64,000 bases of DNA from Eggerthellaceae bacterium (lineage in GTDB: Bacteria; Actinomycetota; Coriobacteriia; Coriobacteriales; Eggerthellaceae), in the NCBI GenBank assembly GCA_017432445.1, contig JAFRJC010000137.1, positions 62,001 to 126,000 on the forward strand, written 5' to 3'. Made by a program: the position numbers and the translations under genes. Shown here in pieces: positions 17,190 through 26,737 of this stretch; the first letter of the stretch is position 1, and every line of letters starts with the position of its first letter. The notes below the pieces were generated by a model that saw nothing but the letters and a program-made list of their open reading frames with translations, was not told the origin of the DNA and did not search any database.

Positions 17190-17777
17190 TTACAGGGTTT
17201 GCTTGAGCAGGCCGTAACCGCCATCATCACGACGATACAGCACGCACACGGCAGAGCTGTCGCGGTCGGTGTAGACGAAGAAATCATGGCCCAAAAGATC
17301 GATTTGGATAAGGGCTTGCTCTTCGGTCATCGGCTCGAACTCGATTTCCTTCACGCGGACGATTTCTTCCTCGGCGCTCAGGTCGGCCATGAGGGCATCC
17401 AGGTCCAAATCACCTGTTCCTTCGCCCATTTCCCTAATTGATGCGGTCTCGCCGTGGGCACCGGCGCGGACTTTGCGATCGATTACGCGGGTCTTGTACT
17501 TACGCAGCTGGCGCAATACCTTGGCAGCGGCAACGTCGATGGCGGCGAACATGTCTTGTTCGCACTCCTCGACGCGAACGACGTTACCCTTCGTGCGGAT
17601 GGTGACCTCGCACTGGCACGGCAAGGCGATTGACGGATTCTTCTTCACGCTAAGGACGACTTCAGCGTCGAGCGGGTCGATGTCCATGACTTTCATGGAA
17701 TGGCCGATTTTTTCTTCGGCATACTGGCGCAGCGCATCGGATACGGTCATTTTGCGCCCGGCTACTGTAATTGCCAT
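17190..17777 (-). CDS. hpf: Ribosome hibernation promoting factor, long form
   Basis: A 195-residue long HPF that pairs 70S ribosomes into inactive 100S dimers during starvation. The N-terminal domain (MAITVAGRKMTVSDALRQYA...) binds 16S rRNA. The C-terminal dimerisation domain is EIEFEPMTEEQALIQIDLLG followed by HDFFVYTDRDSSAVCVLYRR. The start at 17,777 follows AGAGGTAG. The much longer frame reaching 19,034 overlaps glmU on the other strand and is not a gene. Confidence 0.95.
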   Translation of the reverse strand: MAITVAGRKMTVSDALRQYAEEKIGHSMKVMDIDPLDAEVVLSVKKNPSIALPCQCEVTIRTKGNVVRVEECEQDMFAAIDVAAAKVLRQLRKYKTRVIDRKVRAGAHGETASIREMGEGTGDLDLDALMADLSAEEEIVRVKEIEFEPMTEEQALIQIDLLGHDFFVYTDRDSSAVCVLYRRDDGGYGLLKQTL

Positions 17778-18026
17778 AACTACCTCTTCTGTCGGGGGCG
17801 AATAAAAAACAGCCTGTTCGTGGGCGACCAAAAAACGCGGCCTCTCCTTCCTCAAGCTGATAGCCATAGGATAACTCAAAACATGCCCCGATGCTGTCAG
17901 AAGATGAATTCGTTTGAGAAGTGTTTCGCGGCTTGCAGCGCACCCGAATGTGGCCCTTGCCTGCTCAGGGATTTGCTGCGTTTGGTATACTCTCCAACTG
18001 TGAGATTTGACGAGTGAGGAGCATCT

Positions 18027-19043
18027 ATGCAGACAGCAGCAATTATCTTGGCAGCCGGAGCGGGCACGCGCATGAAGTCGAAGCGCCCCAAGGTCGCTCA
18101 CGAAATGCTTGGAAAGCCCTTGCTCAACTGGGTGGTCGACGCTGCGCGCGAAGCCGGTATCGACGAAATCGTAACCGTCGTGGGTCATATGCGCGGACAA
18201 GTCGAGCCGCTCGTGGCCGGCAAGACCCAGATTGCCGTGCAGGAACAGCAACGGGGGACGGCTGACGCGGTGCTGGCCTGTCGCGAGGCGCTCGCAGATT
18301 TCGAGGGGTCGATTCTCGTACTCTCGGGAGATTGCCCGCTCATCAGTGCTGGCACCATGCAAGCGCTGGCCGATTTGCGCGAACGCGAGAATGCAGCTGT
18401 CGTCGTTTTGACGATGCGGCCCGACAACCCCTTCGGTTACGGGCGCATAATACGTGATGCGGACGGGCAAGTGGAGCGCATCGTGGAGCAAAAGGATGCA
18501 ACGCCTGAGGAAGCTGCCGTAAACGAATGCAATTCCGGATTCTACTGCTTCGATGCGAAGGCGCTGTTCGAAGCGCTTGACCAGGTGGGAAGCAACAATG
18601 CGCAGATGGAGTTCTACCTGACCGACGTAGTTGAGATCAGCCGCCGTGCGGGTCGTCCCGTGCTCGCGCTTCCCGCCGCTGACGATTCGGAGTGCTTGGG
18701 CATCAACTCCCGAATTCAGTTGGCGCAAGCCACCAAGATTGCCCAGCGGCGCATAAACGAAGAGCATATGGCGAACGGCGTGACCATGCTTGACCCCGAT
18801 CAGGTTTGGATTGGCCCCGGTGTGAAGATCGCGCGCGATGTGGAGCTTCTGCCCCAAGTGTTCCTTTTCGGTTCCACCGAAATCGGCGAGGATAGCGTCA
18901 TCGGGCCGAATTGCCGCCTCACGGACACCGTTGTCGGTTGCGGCTGCTTCGTCGACGAGACGATTGCCGACCAGGCGCGCATTAGCGATGGCGCTTCCTG
19001 TGCTCCGCGTAGCTACCTGTATCCTGGCACCCATCTAGAATAA
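18027..19043 (+). CDS. glmU: UDP-GlcNAc pyrophosphorylase, GlmU lacking most of the acetyltransferase domain
   Basis: Residues 1-225 are a full uridylyltransferase: LAAGAGTRMKSKRPKVAHEM, QEQQRGTADAV, GDCPLI and ECNSGFYCF. It makes UDP-GlcNAc from GlcNAc-1-P and UTP. The C-terminal left-handed beta-helix starts (DPDQVWIGPGVKIARDVELL) but stops at residue 338 (SYLYPGTHLE), just after the short insertion region. The rest of the helix with the acetyltransferase His and the tail, about 120 residues in bifunctional GlmU, are missing. No continuation is found in other frames downstream. AGGAG lies before the ATG. Followed by prs as in many Gram-positive bacteria. Confidence 0.92.
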   Translation: MQTAAIILAAGAGTRMKSKRPKVAHEMLGKPLLNWVVDAAREAGIDEIVTVVGHMRGQVEPLVAGKTQIAVQEQQRGTADAVLACREALADFEGSILVLSGDCPLISAGTMQALADLRERENAAVVVLTMRPDNPFGYGRIIRDADGQVERIVEQKDATPEEAAVNECNSGFYCFDAKALFEALDQVGSNNAQMEFYLTDVVEISRRAGRPVLALPAADDSECLGINSRIQLAQATKIAQRRINEEHMANGVTMLDPDQVWIGPGVKIARDVELLPQVFLFGSTEIGEDSVIGPNCRLTDTVVGCGCFVDETIADQARISDGASCAPRSYLYPGTHLE

Positions 19044-19163
19044 CGAGTCCTTTAGTCTGCGAATGAACTGCGGATTCTTTTAATTTGCCCAAAGCGCCAA
19101 ACAACGCCTCGCCTATCCATGGTTTAATAAAACATGGCCTAAAACCTGATGCTAGGAGGGCGC

Positions 19164-20129
19164 ATGACGCAGATGCAAAAGACCATGGCCGTCTTTTCGG
19201 GGTCGGTAAATCCCCCGCTTGCTGACGGCATTGCAAAGGAGCTCGGACTTGAGCTCGGCAATGTGAAGCTCGAGAAGTTTGCCAATGGAGAGATTTACGC
19301 GCGCTATCTCGATAGCGTGCGCGGCGCCGACGTGTTCATCGTGCAGTCCGTATGCTCTGGTTCGGGCTACGATGTGAACGATGCCCTCATGGAGCTGCTC
19401 ATCATGATAGATGCAGCAAAGCGTGCGTCAGCGCGCTCGATATGTGCCGTCATCACGCACTATGGCTATGCGCGCCAGGAGCGCAAGGCGGCTCCGCGCG
19501 AGCCTATTACGGCGCGCCTGGTGGCCGACCTCATCTCGTCGGCGGGTGCCAACCGTGTTATCGCCATCGATTTGCATCAGGACGCGATCCAGGGTTTCTT
19601 CGATTTGCCCGTCAACCATATGACGGCCATGCCCCTGTTCGTCGACTACTACAAGGATAAGGGATTCGATCCCGAGAAGCTGTGCGTGGTTTCTCCCGAT
19701 GTCGGGCGCGCGAAGGCTGCCAAGCGGTTCCAATTGCTGCTCGACAGCGATATCGCCATCATGCACAAGGACCGCCCTCGTCACAACCAATCCGAGATCA
19801 CGGCCCTTATCGGTGATGTGACCGGCAAGATCTGCATCATCAACGACGATATGATCGACACAGGCGGCACGCTGTGTGCCGCTGCTGACACTCTGCTTGC
19901 TCGAGGTGCGGAAAAGGTTTACGTGTGCGCAACGCACGGCCTGTTCAGCGGTCCGGCATATGATCGCATCGAGGAATCGAGCATCGAGGAAGTCGTCGTC
20001 ACCGATGCCGTGCCCGTACCGCCCGAGCGCCAGACGGGCAAGATCAAAGTTCTGTCGATTGCGGGGCTTGTAGGCAAGACTATCGAGCGTGTCTACTCGA
20101 ATGGCTCGGTTGCCCAACTGTTCGAGTAA
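19164..20129 (+). CDS. prs: Ribose-phosphate pyrophosphokinase
   Basis: Makes PRPP from ribose-5-phosphate and ATP for nucleotide, His and Trp synthesis. The start at 19,164 (MTQMQKTMAVFSGS) gives 321 residues; the ATG at 19,149 overlaps the AGGAGG ribosome-binding site. The conserved signature is altered but recognisable: FANGEIYARYLDSVRGADVF, HYGYARQERKA, the divalent-metal region DLHQDAIQGFF and the PRPP loop NDDMIDTGGTL. The family is complete. Confidence 0.95.
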   Translation: MTQMQKTMAVFSGSVNPPLADGIAKELGLELGNVKLEKFANGEIYARYLDSVRGADVFIVQSVCSGSGYDVNDALMELLIMIDAAKRASARSICAVITHYGYARQERKAAPREPITARLVADLISSAGANRVIAIDLHQDAIQGFFDLPVNHMTAMPLFVDYYKDKGFDPEKLCVVSPDVGRAKAAKRFQLLLDSDIAIMHKDRPRHNQSEITALIGDVTGKICIINDDMIDTGGTLCAAADTLLARGAEKVYVCATHGLFSGPAYDRIEESSIEEVVVTDAVPVPPERQTGKIKVLSIAGLVGKTIERVYSNGSVAQLFE

Positions 20130-20195
20130 ACCATAGAAGGGCAGTTCCTTTCTGCGAGTTTTTGCAGGAAGGCGTAATTTCGTATTTACGAAAAG

Positions 20196-20226
20196 AGGGA
20201 TTGGGACGGTCATCATTCCAATCCCT
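20196..20226 (+). terminator. Hairpin between prs and pth
   Basis: AGGGATTGGGA (20,196-20,206) pairs with TTCCAATCCCT (20,216-20,226, one G-U pair), followed by TTT. It would separate prs from pth or attenuate read-through. Confidence 0.7.
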
Positions 20227-20245
20227 TTCGTTCAGAGAGAAGAAG

Positions 20246-20809
20246 ATGGACCTCTATCTGATAGCGGGATTGGGAAATCCAGGCGAGGAGTATGCCCAGA
20301 CCAGGCATAATGCTGGTTTTCGCGTCGTGGACCTGCTGGGTGGCGAGATGGGTGCTCGCTACTGGAAAAACGAGTGCGGCGCCCTGACGGCGAAGGGGGT
20401 TTACCATGATTGCGATGTGGTTCTCGCCAAGCCCCAGAGTTTCATGAACGTGTCGGGCGGGCCGGTGAAGAAGCTTTTGGATGCCTACGGAATCAGTCCC
20501 GACCACCTGATCGTCATCCATGACGAGCTGGACATTGACCCAGGGACCGTGCGTGTGAAGTTTGGCGGTGGGCATGCGGGGCACAACGGGCTTCGTTCAA
20601 TTTGCGACAAGCTTGGCACGCGCGATTGGTATCGCGTGCGCTGCGGGATCGGGCGGCCTCCTGGACGTATGGATGTCGCCGATTTTGTGCTGAGCGTTCC
20701 CAAGAAGGAAGCGGCAGAAGATTTCGACTACGCCGTCGACCGCGCTGCGCAGGCAACGATGTCCCTATTGGATCATGGTCTCGAGCGCACACAGCAGGAT
20801 TTCAACTAA
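20246..20809 (+). CDS. pth: Peptidyl-tRNA hydrolase
   Basis: A 187-residue enzyme recycling peptidyl-tRNA dropped from ribosomes. LIAGLGNPGEEYAQTRHNAGF near residues 4-24 has the catalytic His (HNAGF). PQSFMNVSGGPV, the catalytic Asp region IVIHDELDIDPGTVRVK and GGGHAGHNGLRSI are all present. Start at MDLYLIAG by homology; the upstream in-frame residues lie over the terminator hairpin. Confidence 0.96.
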   Translation: MDLYLIAGLGNPGEEYAQTRHNAGFRVVDLLGGEMGARYWKNECGALTAKGVYHDCDVVLAKPQSFMNVSGGPVKKLLDAYGISPDHLIVIHDELDIDPGTVRVKFGGGHAGHNGLRSICDKLGTRDWYRVRCGIGRPPGRMDVADFVLSVPKKEAAEDFDYAVDRAAQATMSLLDHGLERTQQDFN

Positions 20810-20839
20810 GTGGGCGATGATGCATTCTCCTCACAGGGT

Positions 20840-20920
20840 TTTGTATCATTTTGGTCAACGTTCGTTTTGAGTGGTTCGCGATGCCGCGAAGTGATACAAA
20901 GTCCTCCGAGGAAAAGTATC
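20840..20920. promoter_or_regulatory. TTTGTATCA inverted repeats upstream of the Fe-alcohol dehydrogenase
   Basis: TTTGTATCA (20,840-20,848) and its exact complement TGATACAAA (20,892-20,900) lie 43 bp apart. A further GTATCA copy follows near 20,917. Spacing of the inverted pair would suit a looping or two-site operator. Inference only. Confidence 0.4.
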
Positions 20921-20944
20921 ATCGCGCAGGGTTAGGAGGATTCC

Positions 20945-22162
20945 ATGAACGATTTCACGTATTACTCGCCGACAAAGTTCGTGTTCGGACGCGAAGTTGC
21001 AGACCGCATTGGACCCGAGATGGCGGCAGCAGGTTTCGGCAAGGTGATGGTCGTGTACGGCGGCGGATCGGCGGAGCGGTCTGGATTGCTCGCTCGCGTG
21101 AGGTCCTCCCTTGAGCAAGCGGGCATCGCGTTTGTGGAAAAGGGCGGCGTGCGTCCCAACCCAGAGGTCAATTGGGTGCGTGACGCCATCGCGCTTGCGC
21201 GTGCGGAAGGCGTGGAGGGCCTGCTCGCAGTGGGTGGCGGCTCGGTCATCGATGCCTCCAAGGCTACGGCGTTCGGCATCCCCTACGAGGGCGATGTCTG
21301 GGACTTCTTCGCGAAGAAACAGCCCATCGAGAGCTGCCTGCCCATCGCTGTGGTGCTGACAATCCCCGCCGCTGGCTCTGAAGCTTCGGGCTCGTGCGTG
21401 ATTAGCAACGATGCCGAGAATCTGAAGCTGGGAGTGGCGGGCGACGTATTCCGTCCCAAGCTCGCGATCATGGACCCGACGCTCACGTTCACGCTGCCCG
21501 CTTACCAGACAGCTGCCGGCGTCACCGATATGATCGCCCACGTCTGCGAGCGCTACTTCAGCGGTGTGGGAGCCGTGCCGGTAACCGACAACATCGCTGC
21601 GGCAATCATCTGCGCGCTGCTCGAGGCGGGTCCCCGTGCGCTCGAGCAAACAGATGATTACGATGCGCGAGCCACGATCATGTGGTCGGGGATGTTGGCC
21701 CACAACGATCTGGCTGGCTGCGGCCGCTCGCTCAACCCCACCGCCCGTGCAGGCGGTTGGGAAAGCCATGGCTTGGAGCACGAGCTTTCGGCCCATTATC
21801 CGGAGATTGCTCACGGCGCCGGCCTTGCGGTCATCATGCCCGCCTGGATGCGCTACGTGTGGCGCAGCGATCCCGAGCGTTTCCTGCTGTTCGCCTCTGA
21901 TGTGTTCGGCATCGAACCGGCTTTCGAAGAGTGCGAATCGACCGAGGAGGCCATCGAGGATGCCGTAACGGCTGCCATCGACGAGCTCCAGGCGTTCTTC
22001 CAAAGCCTCGGCATGCCCAAGACGCTCGGCGATTTCGGGCTTACGCCCGATGATGTCGATGCGCTAATCGACACACTGCGCCTCAGCAAGGGTGAGGCGT
22101 TCGGAGCGTTCCAGAAACTAACCATGGACGACGCGCGCGCCATCTACCTGAGCGCATTCTAA
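20945..22162 (+). CDS. Iron-containing alcohol dehydrogenase (butanol dehydrogenase type)
   Basis: A 405-residue NAD(P)H-dependent group III alcohol dehydrogenase. The nucleotide-binding GGGS is seen in LLAVGGGSVIDASKATAFG near residues 95-113. The Fe ligands fit DMIAHVCERYF and ESHGLEHELSAHYPEIAHG, with the HxxxH...H pattern of the family near residues 275-291. GGAGG precedes the ATG. It likely reduces aldehydes or oxidises alcohols in the cytoplasm; the substrate is unknown. Possibly single-gene and regulated by the GTATCA repeats upstream. Confidence 0.93.
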   Translation: MNDFTYYSPTKFVFGREVADRIGPEMAAAGFGKVMVVYGGGSAERSGLLARVRSSLEQAGIAFVEKGGVRPNPEVNWVRDAIALARAEGVEGLLAVGGGSVIDASKATAFGIPYEGDVWDFFAKKQPIESCLPIAVVLTIPAAGSEASGSCVISNDAENLKLGVAGDVFRPKLAIMDPTLTFTLPAYQTAAGVTDMIAHVCERYFSGVGAVPVTDNIAAAIICALLEAGPRALEQTDDYDARATIMWSGMLAHNDLAGCGRSLNPTARAGGWESHGLEHELSAHYPEIAHGAGLAVIMPAWMRYVWRSDPERFLLFASDVFGIEPAFEECESTEEAIEDAVTAAIDELQAFFQSLGMPKTLGDFGLTPDDVDALIDTLRLSKGEAFGAFQKLTMDDARAIYLSAF

Positions 22163-22176
22163 GATTCTGGGAATCT

Positions 22177-22231
22177 CGGAGGGTTGTTTTGGCACGGGTA
22201 TCTAGGATGCTCATCCCACAATAACCCTCCG
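22177..22231 (+). terminator. Hairpin between Fe-ADH and MFS gene
   Basis: CGGAGGGTT (22,177-22,185) pairs perfectly with AACCCTCCG (22,223-22,231) across a 37-nt loop, starting 15 nt after the dehydrogenase stop. It could be a terminator or an attenuator of the MFS gene. Confidence 0.5.
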
Positions 22232-22255
22232 GGGAAAACGTGCCATTTCTAAAGC

Positions 22256-23653
22256 ATGGAGCAATCTGGGGAAAACGAAGCGATTGACGAGCCGCGTTGG
22301 CGGGTGTACGTCCTGTTCGCGCTTTTCACGATAGGGTCAGCGCTAGGCAATCTATCGCAAACGGGCTTGAATGCCATGTTGCCCACGGTAATGGCCGAGT
22401 TCGGGGTCGAGGTCGATGTGGGGCAGTGGCTGACGACCGGCTACATGCTCATGCTGGGCGTGGCCGTTCCGCTCGCCACATTCTTGATGCAACGGCTCAA
22501 CGATCGCGCTTACGTGCTTTTGTGTTACAGCCTGTTCGCCGCGGGTGCCATTGCCGACTGGGTGGCGACGGGCTTTGTGGTCATGCTGATGGGACGCGTG
22601 TTGCAGGCGATCGCCGTTGGGCTGTTCATTCCCAAGAACCAGACGATATCCATGACCAAGTTTCCTCCGGGACGTCAGGCTACGGCAATGGGCATAGCGG
22701 GCATTGCGCTCGGCTTCGCGCCGAGCGTGGGACCCACGGTGGGCGGCGCCATGGATTACGCCTATGGATGGCGTAGCTTCTTCGTGCTGATAGCAGTGCT
22801 GTCGCTTGTTCTTCTCGCGCTTGCCCTGCCGTTGGTGAAAGGCGGCAAGGCCACAAACGAATCAGCGCAGCTGGAGTCCGTTTCGCTGGTGTTCTCCACG
22901 CTCGGGTTCGGTGGCGTGTTGCTGGGGCTGTCTCAGGCGAGCAGCTACGGGTTGAAAAGCCCGTGGGTTTGGGCGCCCGTCATTGTGGGCGTCGTGTTCA
23001 CCGCCCTGTTCTTCCTGCGGCAACGTCGCGTCGCAAACCCTCTCATGGACTTGCGCATATTCAAATCGAGCCAGTTCAACTGGGGGTTGATCGCATCGAT
23101 GTTCCTGTTCGCCTGCTTTATGGGCATTGCGCTCGTCATCCCGCTGTACGTGCAAGACACCCTTGGAGGGACATCCCTCGAAGCGGGTTTGGTGACGTTC
23201 CCCACCGTGTTCACCGCTGTTTTGGTGAACCCGCTTTCAGGCATCTTGGCCGACAAGACCTCTCCTCGCTTGTCTGCGTTGGTCTTCGGGTCGTTTCTTG
23301 CCGTCGGGTCAGTTGCGTGCGTGTTCGTGGGCGACCACACGCCCTTGTGGTTGCTCTCCATCTGGCAAACCATCCGCGCCATCGGCGTGTCAGGGCTCGT
23401 CGGTCCGCTTCTGACCTATGCGCTTGCCGGATTACAAGGGCCTCTCGTGCCGCATGGCAGTTCGGCAGCGGTGATATTGCGCCAGATGGCAGCTACGTTT
23501 GGAACTGCAATCATGGTGTTTTGCATTGCAGCGCTCTTGCCGTTCGCGGCTTCGGGCGCTGTTGGATCCGCCGTTCCGTATCAGGTCGCTTTCGGCTTCT
23601 CGGCGGTTATGAGCGTTCTTGGCATGGCCTCGATCGTGACGCGTGTGAAGTAG
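22256..23653 (+). CDS. MFS transporter, DHA2 (EmrB/QacA) drug:H+ antiporter type
   Basis: A 465-residue integral membrane protein with about 14 hydrophobic helices by eye. DHA2 features include LPTVMAEFGVEVDVGQWLTTGYMLMLGVAVP in TM1-2 and MGIAGIALGFAPSVGPTVGG (motif C of antiporters) near residues 143-162. Substrate unknown; probably exports drugs or aromatic compounds using the proton gradient. Ribosome-binding site weak (GGGGAAA), 23 nt upstream. Confidence 0.88.
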   Translation: MEQSGENEAIDEPRWRVYVLFALFTIGSALGNLSQTGLNAMLPTVMAEFGVEVDVGQWLTTGYMLMLGVAVPLATFLMQRLNDRAYVLLCYSLFAAGAIADWVATGFVVMLMGRVLQAIAVGLFIPKNQTISMTKFPPGRQATAMGIAGIALGFAPSVGPTVGGAMDYAYGWRSFFVLIAVLSLVLLALALPLVKGGKATNESAQLESVSLVFSTLGFGGVLLGLSQASSYGLKSPWVWAPVIVGVVFTALFFLRQRRVANPLMDLRIFKSSQFNWGLIASMFLFACFMGIALVIPLYVQDTLGGTSLEAGLVTFPTVFTAVLVNPLSGILADKTSPRLSALVFGSFLAVGSVACVFVGDHTPLWLLSIWQTIRAIGVSGLVGPLLTYALAGLQGPLVPHGSSAAVILRQMAATFGTAIMVFCIAALLPFAASGAVGSAVPYQVAFGFSAVMSVLGMASIVTRVK

Positions 23654-23689
23654 GGCGAAAAGGGCTCCGCGTACTGATGCCGGTGCCGC

Positions 23690-24553
23690 CTAAATGCGGT
23701 CGAACAGATTCGTGGCGCCCGTGTAGTCCATGAACTCTCGATAGACGGCGCGGCGCAGCTTTCCCAATGTCTGGGGGTCTTTTCCGCCAATGGGCTTGCC
23801 GTCGAGCTCGTTGGCGAAGGTGCAGAAAGCGGCTGACGACGTGACGATTGCCTCGTCGGCGTCTGCAAGCTCCTCCAGGGTGAAGGCGCGTTCGATGACG
23901 GGAACGCTCTCGCGGTAGCAAGCTTGGATGAGGTGCGTTTTCGCAATGCCACGCAGGATATGCTCGTCGTTCGGATGCGAATACAGCACGCCATCTTTCA
24001 GGATCGAGATGTTCGAATGAGCGCATTCCGTGACGACGCCTTGGCGGTGAAGCACCGCTTCGTCCACGCCGGCCAGGTGCGCTTCCTGTAGATACTTGAC
24101 CGCGGGCAAGAGGTTGAGCGTTTTGACATTGCCGTACTCGAAACGGCGGTCTTCCAGGGAAATGAGCTTCAGCGGAACGGCGGGGTCGGGCAACGCTTCG
24201 GGGTATATGAGCACCCAAAGCTTGCCCTGCATGCTGGAATCGTAGATGTGCTCTCGCAGGGCAACGCCGCGCGTGACCTGCCAGTAGACGCAGAGCATGC
24301 CATCGTCTACCTGGCCAAGAAGCTCTAGGAGCAATCGCGCGAGCTCCTCTTTGCCCAGGGGGATGTTTATGCTGAAGGGAACAGCGCTCGAATAGAAGCG
24401 GTCGAGGTGGTCTTCAAGACAGAAGATCTTGCCGTTGGTGGCCATGGCTGCTTCGTAGATGCCGTCGCCGAAGAAATGACCTCGGTCGTTGAACGGGACC
24501 ATGAGCTCGTCGGGGGAGCCGGTGCGTCCGTCGTAGTAAGCGATGCTCTTCAT
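23690..24553 (-). CDS. dat: D-amino-acid transaminase (aminotransferase class IV)
   Basis: A 287-residue fold-type IV PLP enzyme. The start MKSIAYYDGRTG at 24,553 is chosen because it begins the fold; longer frames reach non-homologous sequence. PLP lysine in VKTLNLLPAVKYLQEA, cofactor-phosphate region in LRGIAKTHLIQ. FGDGIYEAAMATNG and DHLDRFYSSA are typical of D-alanine transaminase rather than branched-chain enzymes. It would supply D-glutamate or D-alanine for cell wall, alongside alr. Confidence 0.88.
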   Translation of the reverse strand: MKSIAYYDGRTGSPDELMVPFNDRGHFFGDGIYEAAMATNGKIFCLEDHLDRFYSSAVPFSINIPLGKEELARLLLELLGQVDDGMLCVYWQVTRGVALREHIYDSSMQGKLWVLIYPEALPDPAVPLKLISLEDRRFEYGNVKTLNLLPAVKYLQEAHLAGVDEAVLHRQGVVTECAHSNISILKDGVLYSHPNDEHILRGIAKTHLIQACYRESVPVIERAFTLEELADADEAIVTSSAAFCTFANELDGKPIGGKDPQTLGKLRRAVYREFMDYTGATNLFDRI

Positions 24554-24829
24554 GCTCGTCAACCCTTTCGTGAGTGATTGATTCCCGATTATACCCCGCG
24601 GGCAATCGGTTATCCCGTTGGCAATCAGTTGCCCATGGGGTATTCGGTTGAGGATGGTTGTCAATCGAGGATTCCAGGTAAACAATCAATTAATCATTAT
24701 GCAGTTGGCGTGCGTTTTCTCGTTGGTTAAGAGCTGCGCGGTACAATGACACAGTTTTTGTAAATAACAGCGCGAAAGAGCCGAAAGCTGGTTTCGCGAG
24801 GACGGGTTTTGCAAGGAGCTGGGATAACC
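24554..24829. other. Intergenic region between dat and aspS
   Basis: A 276-bp, relatively AT-rich divergent spacer. It must hold both promoters; the TACAAT at 24,742-24,747 may be the aspS -10 box, but no good -35 is at the right distance. Two imperfect repeats around GGCAATC(G/A)GTT occur near 24,601-24,640. No gene. Confidence 0.35.
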
Positions 24830-26623
24830 ATGACGGAAATTGATTACAAGAACGAATATTGCATGCACACCGCCACCTGTGGCGAGCTGCGTATGGGCGA
24901 TTGCGGCCGCGAGGTAACGCTTACCGGCTGGGCGTGGCACAACCGCGATCATGGCGGGCTGATCTTCGTTGACCTGCGCGATCGCGCGGGTTACACGCAG
25001 GTGGTCGTCGACCCCGATTGCGTGACGCCTGAAGAGTTCGCCGTAGCCGAGCACTTCAGCCGCGAAGATGTACTCAAAATTAGCGGTAAGGTGCGCGAGC
25101 GTGGTCCCGAGGCCGTCAATCCCAACATGGTCACCGGCGAGATCGAGGTGCTGGCGAGCTCCATCGAGGTGTTGAACAAGTCCGTCACGCCGCCGTTCTC
25201 GATCGAAGACGGCATCGAGACTGATGAGACCACGCGCATGAAGTGGCGTTACCTCGATATCCGCCGTCCCGAGATGCTTGCCAACCTGAAACTGCGCCAC
25301 CAGGTGGTCACCGCCATGCGCGCGGCCCTGAACAAGCGCGATTTCCTGGAAATCGAGACCCCCATCCTTGCAAACTCCACGCCGGAAGGCGCGCGTGACT
25401 ACATCGTTCCCAGCCGCCCGAACCCCGGTAAGTTCTACGCGCTGCCGCAAAGTCCGCAGCAGTTCAAGCAGATGCTGATGGTGGGCGGCGTCGAGCGCTA
25501 CTACCAGATCGCCCGCTGCTTCCGCGACGAAGACTTGCGAGCCGACCGTCAGCCCGAGTTTACGCAGGTCGACATCGAAATGTCGTTCGTGCAGGGCGAT
25601 GACGTCATCGACATGATGGAAGACGTCATGCGCGAGACGCTCGAGGATGTGGGCGTCGAGCATCCCTTCCCGCTGCAGCGCATGCAGTATGCCGAGGCCA
25701 TGGACCGCTTCGGTTGCGATCGTCCCGACATTCGCTTCGGCATGGAGCTCGTAGACCTCACCGAGATCGTGCGTGGTTGCGGCTTCGCCGTGTTCGCCAA
25801 AGCAGTCGAAAACGGCGGAGTGGTGAAGGCCATCAACTGCAAGGGCGCGGGCAACTGGAGCCGCGGCGAAGTGGAGAAGCTGGGCGACCTGGCCGCCGAG
25901 AACGGCGCGAAGGGCATGGCCTGGATTGCCTTCACCAGCGAAGACGCAGAGCTTAAGGGCAAGAGCCCCATCATCAAGTTCTTCGAGGACGACGTGTACG
26001 CACGCTTGAAGGAAGCCATGGACGTGGAAGCCGGCGACCTCCTGCTGTTCGCGGCCGACAAGCCTGAAATCGCCAACACCGTGCTCGGCGCGCTGCGCCT
26101 GCGCATGGCCGATGCGCTCAATATCCCACGCGAGGGCCATGCGCTTCTGTGGGTCGTCATCTTCCCGATGTGCAGGTACGACGAGGAAGGGACAAAGTAC
26201 GCTGCCGAGCACCATCCGTGCACGAGGAGTCGCGAAGAGGACCAGGATAAAATCGAAGATGCGCCGCTCGAGTGCGGTAGCTACTCGTACGACTTGGTCA
26301 TGGACGGTTTCGAGGCTGGCGGTGGCACCATCCGTATCCATACCCCCGAACTGCAGCGCCGCGTGCTGCGCCGCTGCGGCCTGACCGACGAGCAGATCGA
26401 CGAGAAATTCGGCCACCTGATCCATGCGCTCGAGCTTGGTGCGCCCCCGCACGGCGGCATTGCACTCGGCCTCGACCGCCTGGTCATGCTGCTGGCAGGC
26501 AAGGATTCCATCCGCGACGTCATCGCCTTCCCGAAGACCAGCTCGGCATCTGACCCGATGACCGGCGCACCGTCGGAGGTCACCGAACGTCAGCTGAAGG
26601 AAGTCAGCCTGTGCCCGCTGTAA
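24830..26623 (+). CDS. aspS: Aspartyl-tRNA synthetase
   Basis: A 597-residue class II synthetase charging tRNA(Asp), possibly also tRNA(Asn). The OB-fold anticodon domain is residues 1-110, then motif 2 ([24 protein letters not shown]), the bacterial insertion domain, and motif 3 ([15 protein letters not shown]). The start is [15 protein letters not shown] after AAGGAG; TTG at 24,809 is rejected since the ribosome-binding site would be inside. It heads a cluster with gatCAB, suggesting linked Asp-tRNA(Asn) or Glu-tRNA(Gln) chemistry. Confidence 0.95.
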   Translation: MTEIDYKNEYCMHTATCGELRMGDCGREVTLTGWAWHNRDHGGLIFVDLRDRAGYTQVVVDPDCVTPEEFAVAEHFSREDVLKISGKVRERGPEAVNPNMVTGEIEVLASSIEVLNKSVTPPFSIEDGIETDETTRMKWRYLDIRRPEMLANLKLRHQVVTAMRAALNKRDFLEIETPILANSTPEGARDYIVPSRPNPGKFYALPQSPQQFKQMLMVGGVERYYQIARCFRDEDLRADRQPEFTQVDIEMSFVQGDDVIDMMEDVMRETLEDVGVEHPFPLQRMQYAEAMDRFGCDRPDIRFGMELVDLTEIVRGCGFAVFAKAVENGGVVKAINCKGAGNWSRGEVEKLGDLAAENGAKGMAWIAFTSEDAELKGKSPIIKFFEDDVYARLKEAMDVEAGDLLLFAADKPEIANTVLGALRLRMADALNIPREGHALLWVVIFPMCRYDEEGTKYAAEHHPCTRSREEDQDKIEDAPLECGSYSYDLVMDGFEAGGGTIRIHTPELQRRVLRRCGLTDEQIDEKFGHLIHALELGAPPHGGIALGLDRLVMLLAGKDSIRDVIAFPKTSSASDPMTGAPSEVTERQLKEVSLCPL

Positions 26624-26646
26624 GAGCGCAGTTCTAGAACAAACGG

Positions 26647-26688
26647 AAAGAGCCCGGCAATGAGGATGCCCCCATTGCCGGGCTCTTT
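26647..26688 (+). terminator. Terminator of aspS
   Basis: Perfect 16-bp stem (26,647-26,662 with 26,673-26,688), 10-nt loop, ending in CTCTTT. The next genes (gatCAB) therefore need their own promoter; TACAAT at 26,692-26,697 may be its -10. Confidence 0.9.
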
Positions 26689-26737
26689 CGCTACAATACG
26701 ACCGTATGGAATCGAAGCTACGCGTAAAGGAGTGATA

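Noticed and set aside
17778-19034. Minus-strand extension of the hpf frame to 614 residues
   Set aside because: It lies opposite glmU, its residues are not family-like, and hpf has its own start and ribosome-binding site at 17,777.
24686-26452. 588-residue minus-strand frame
   Set aside because: Antisense of aspS.
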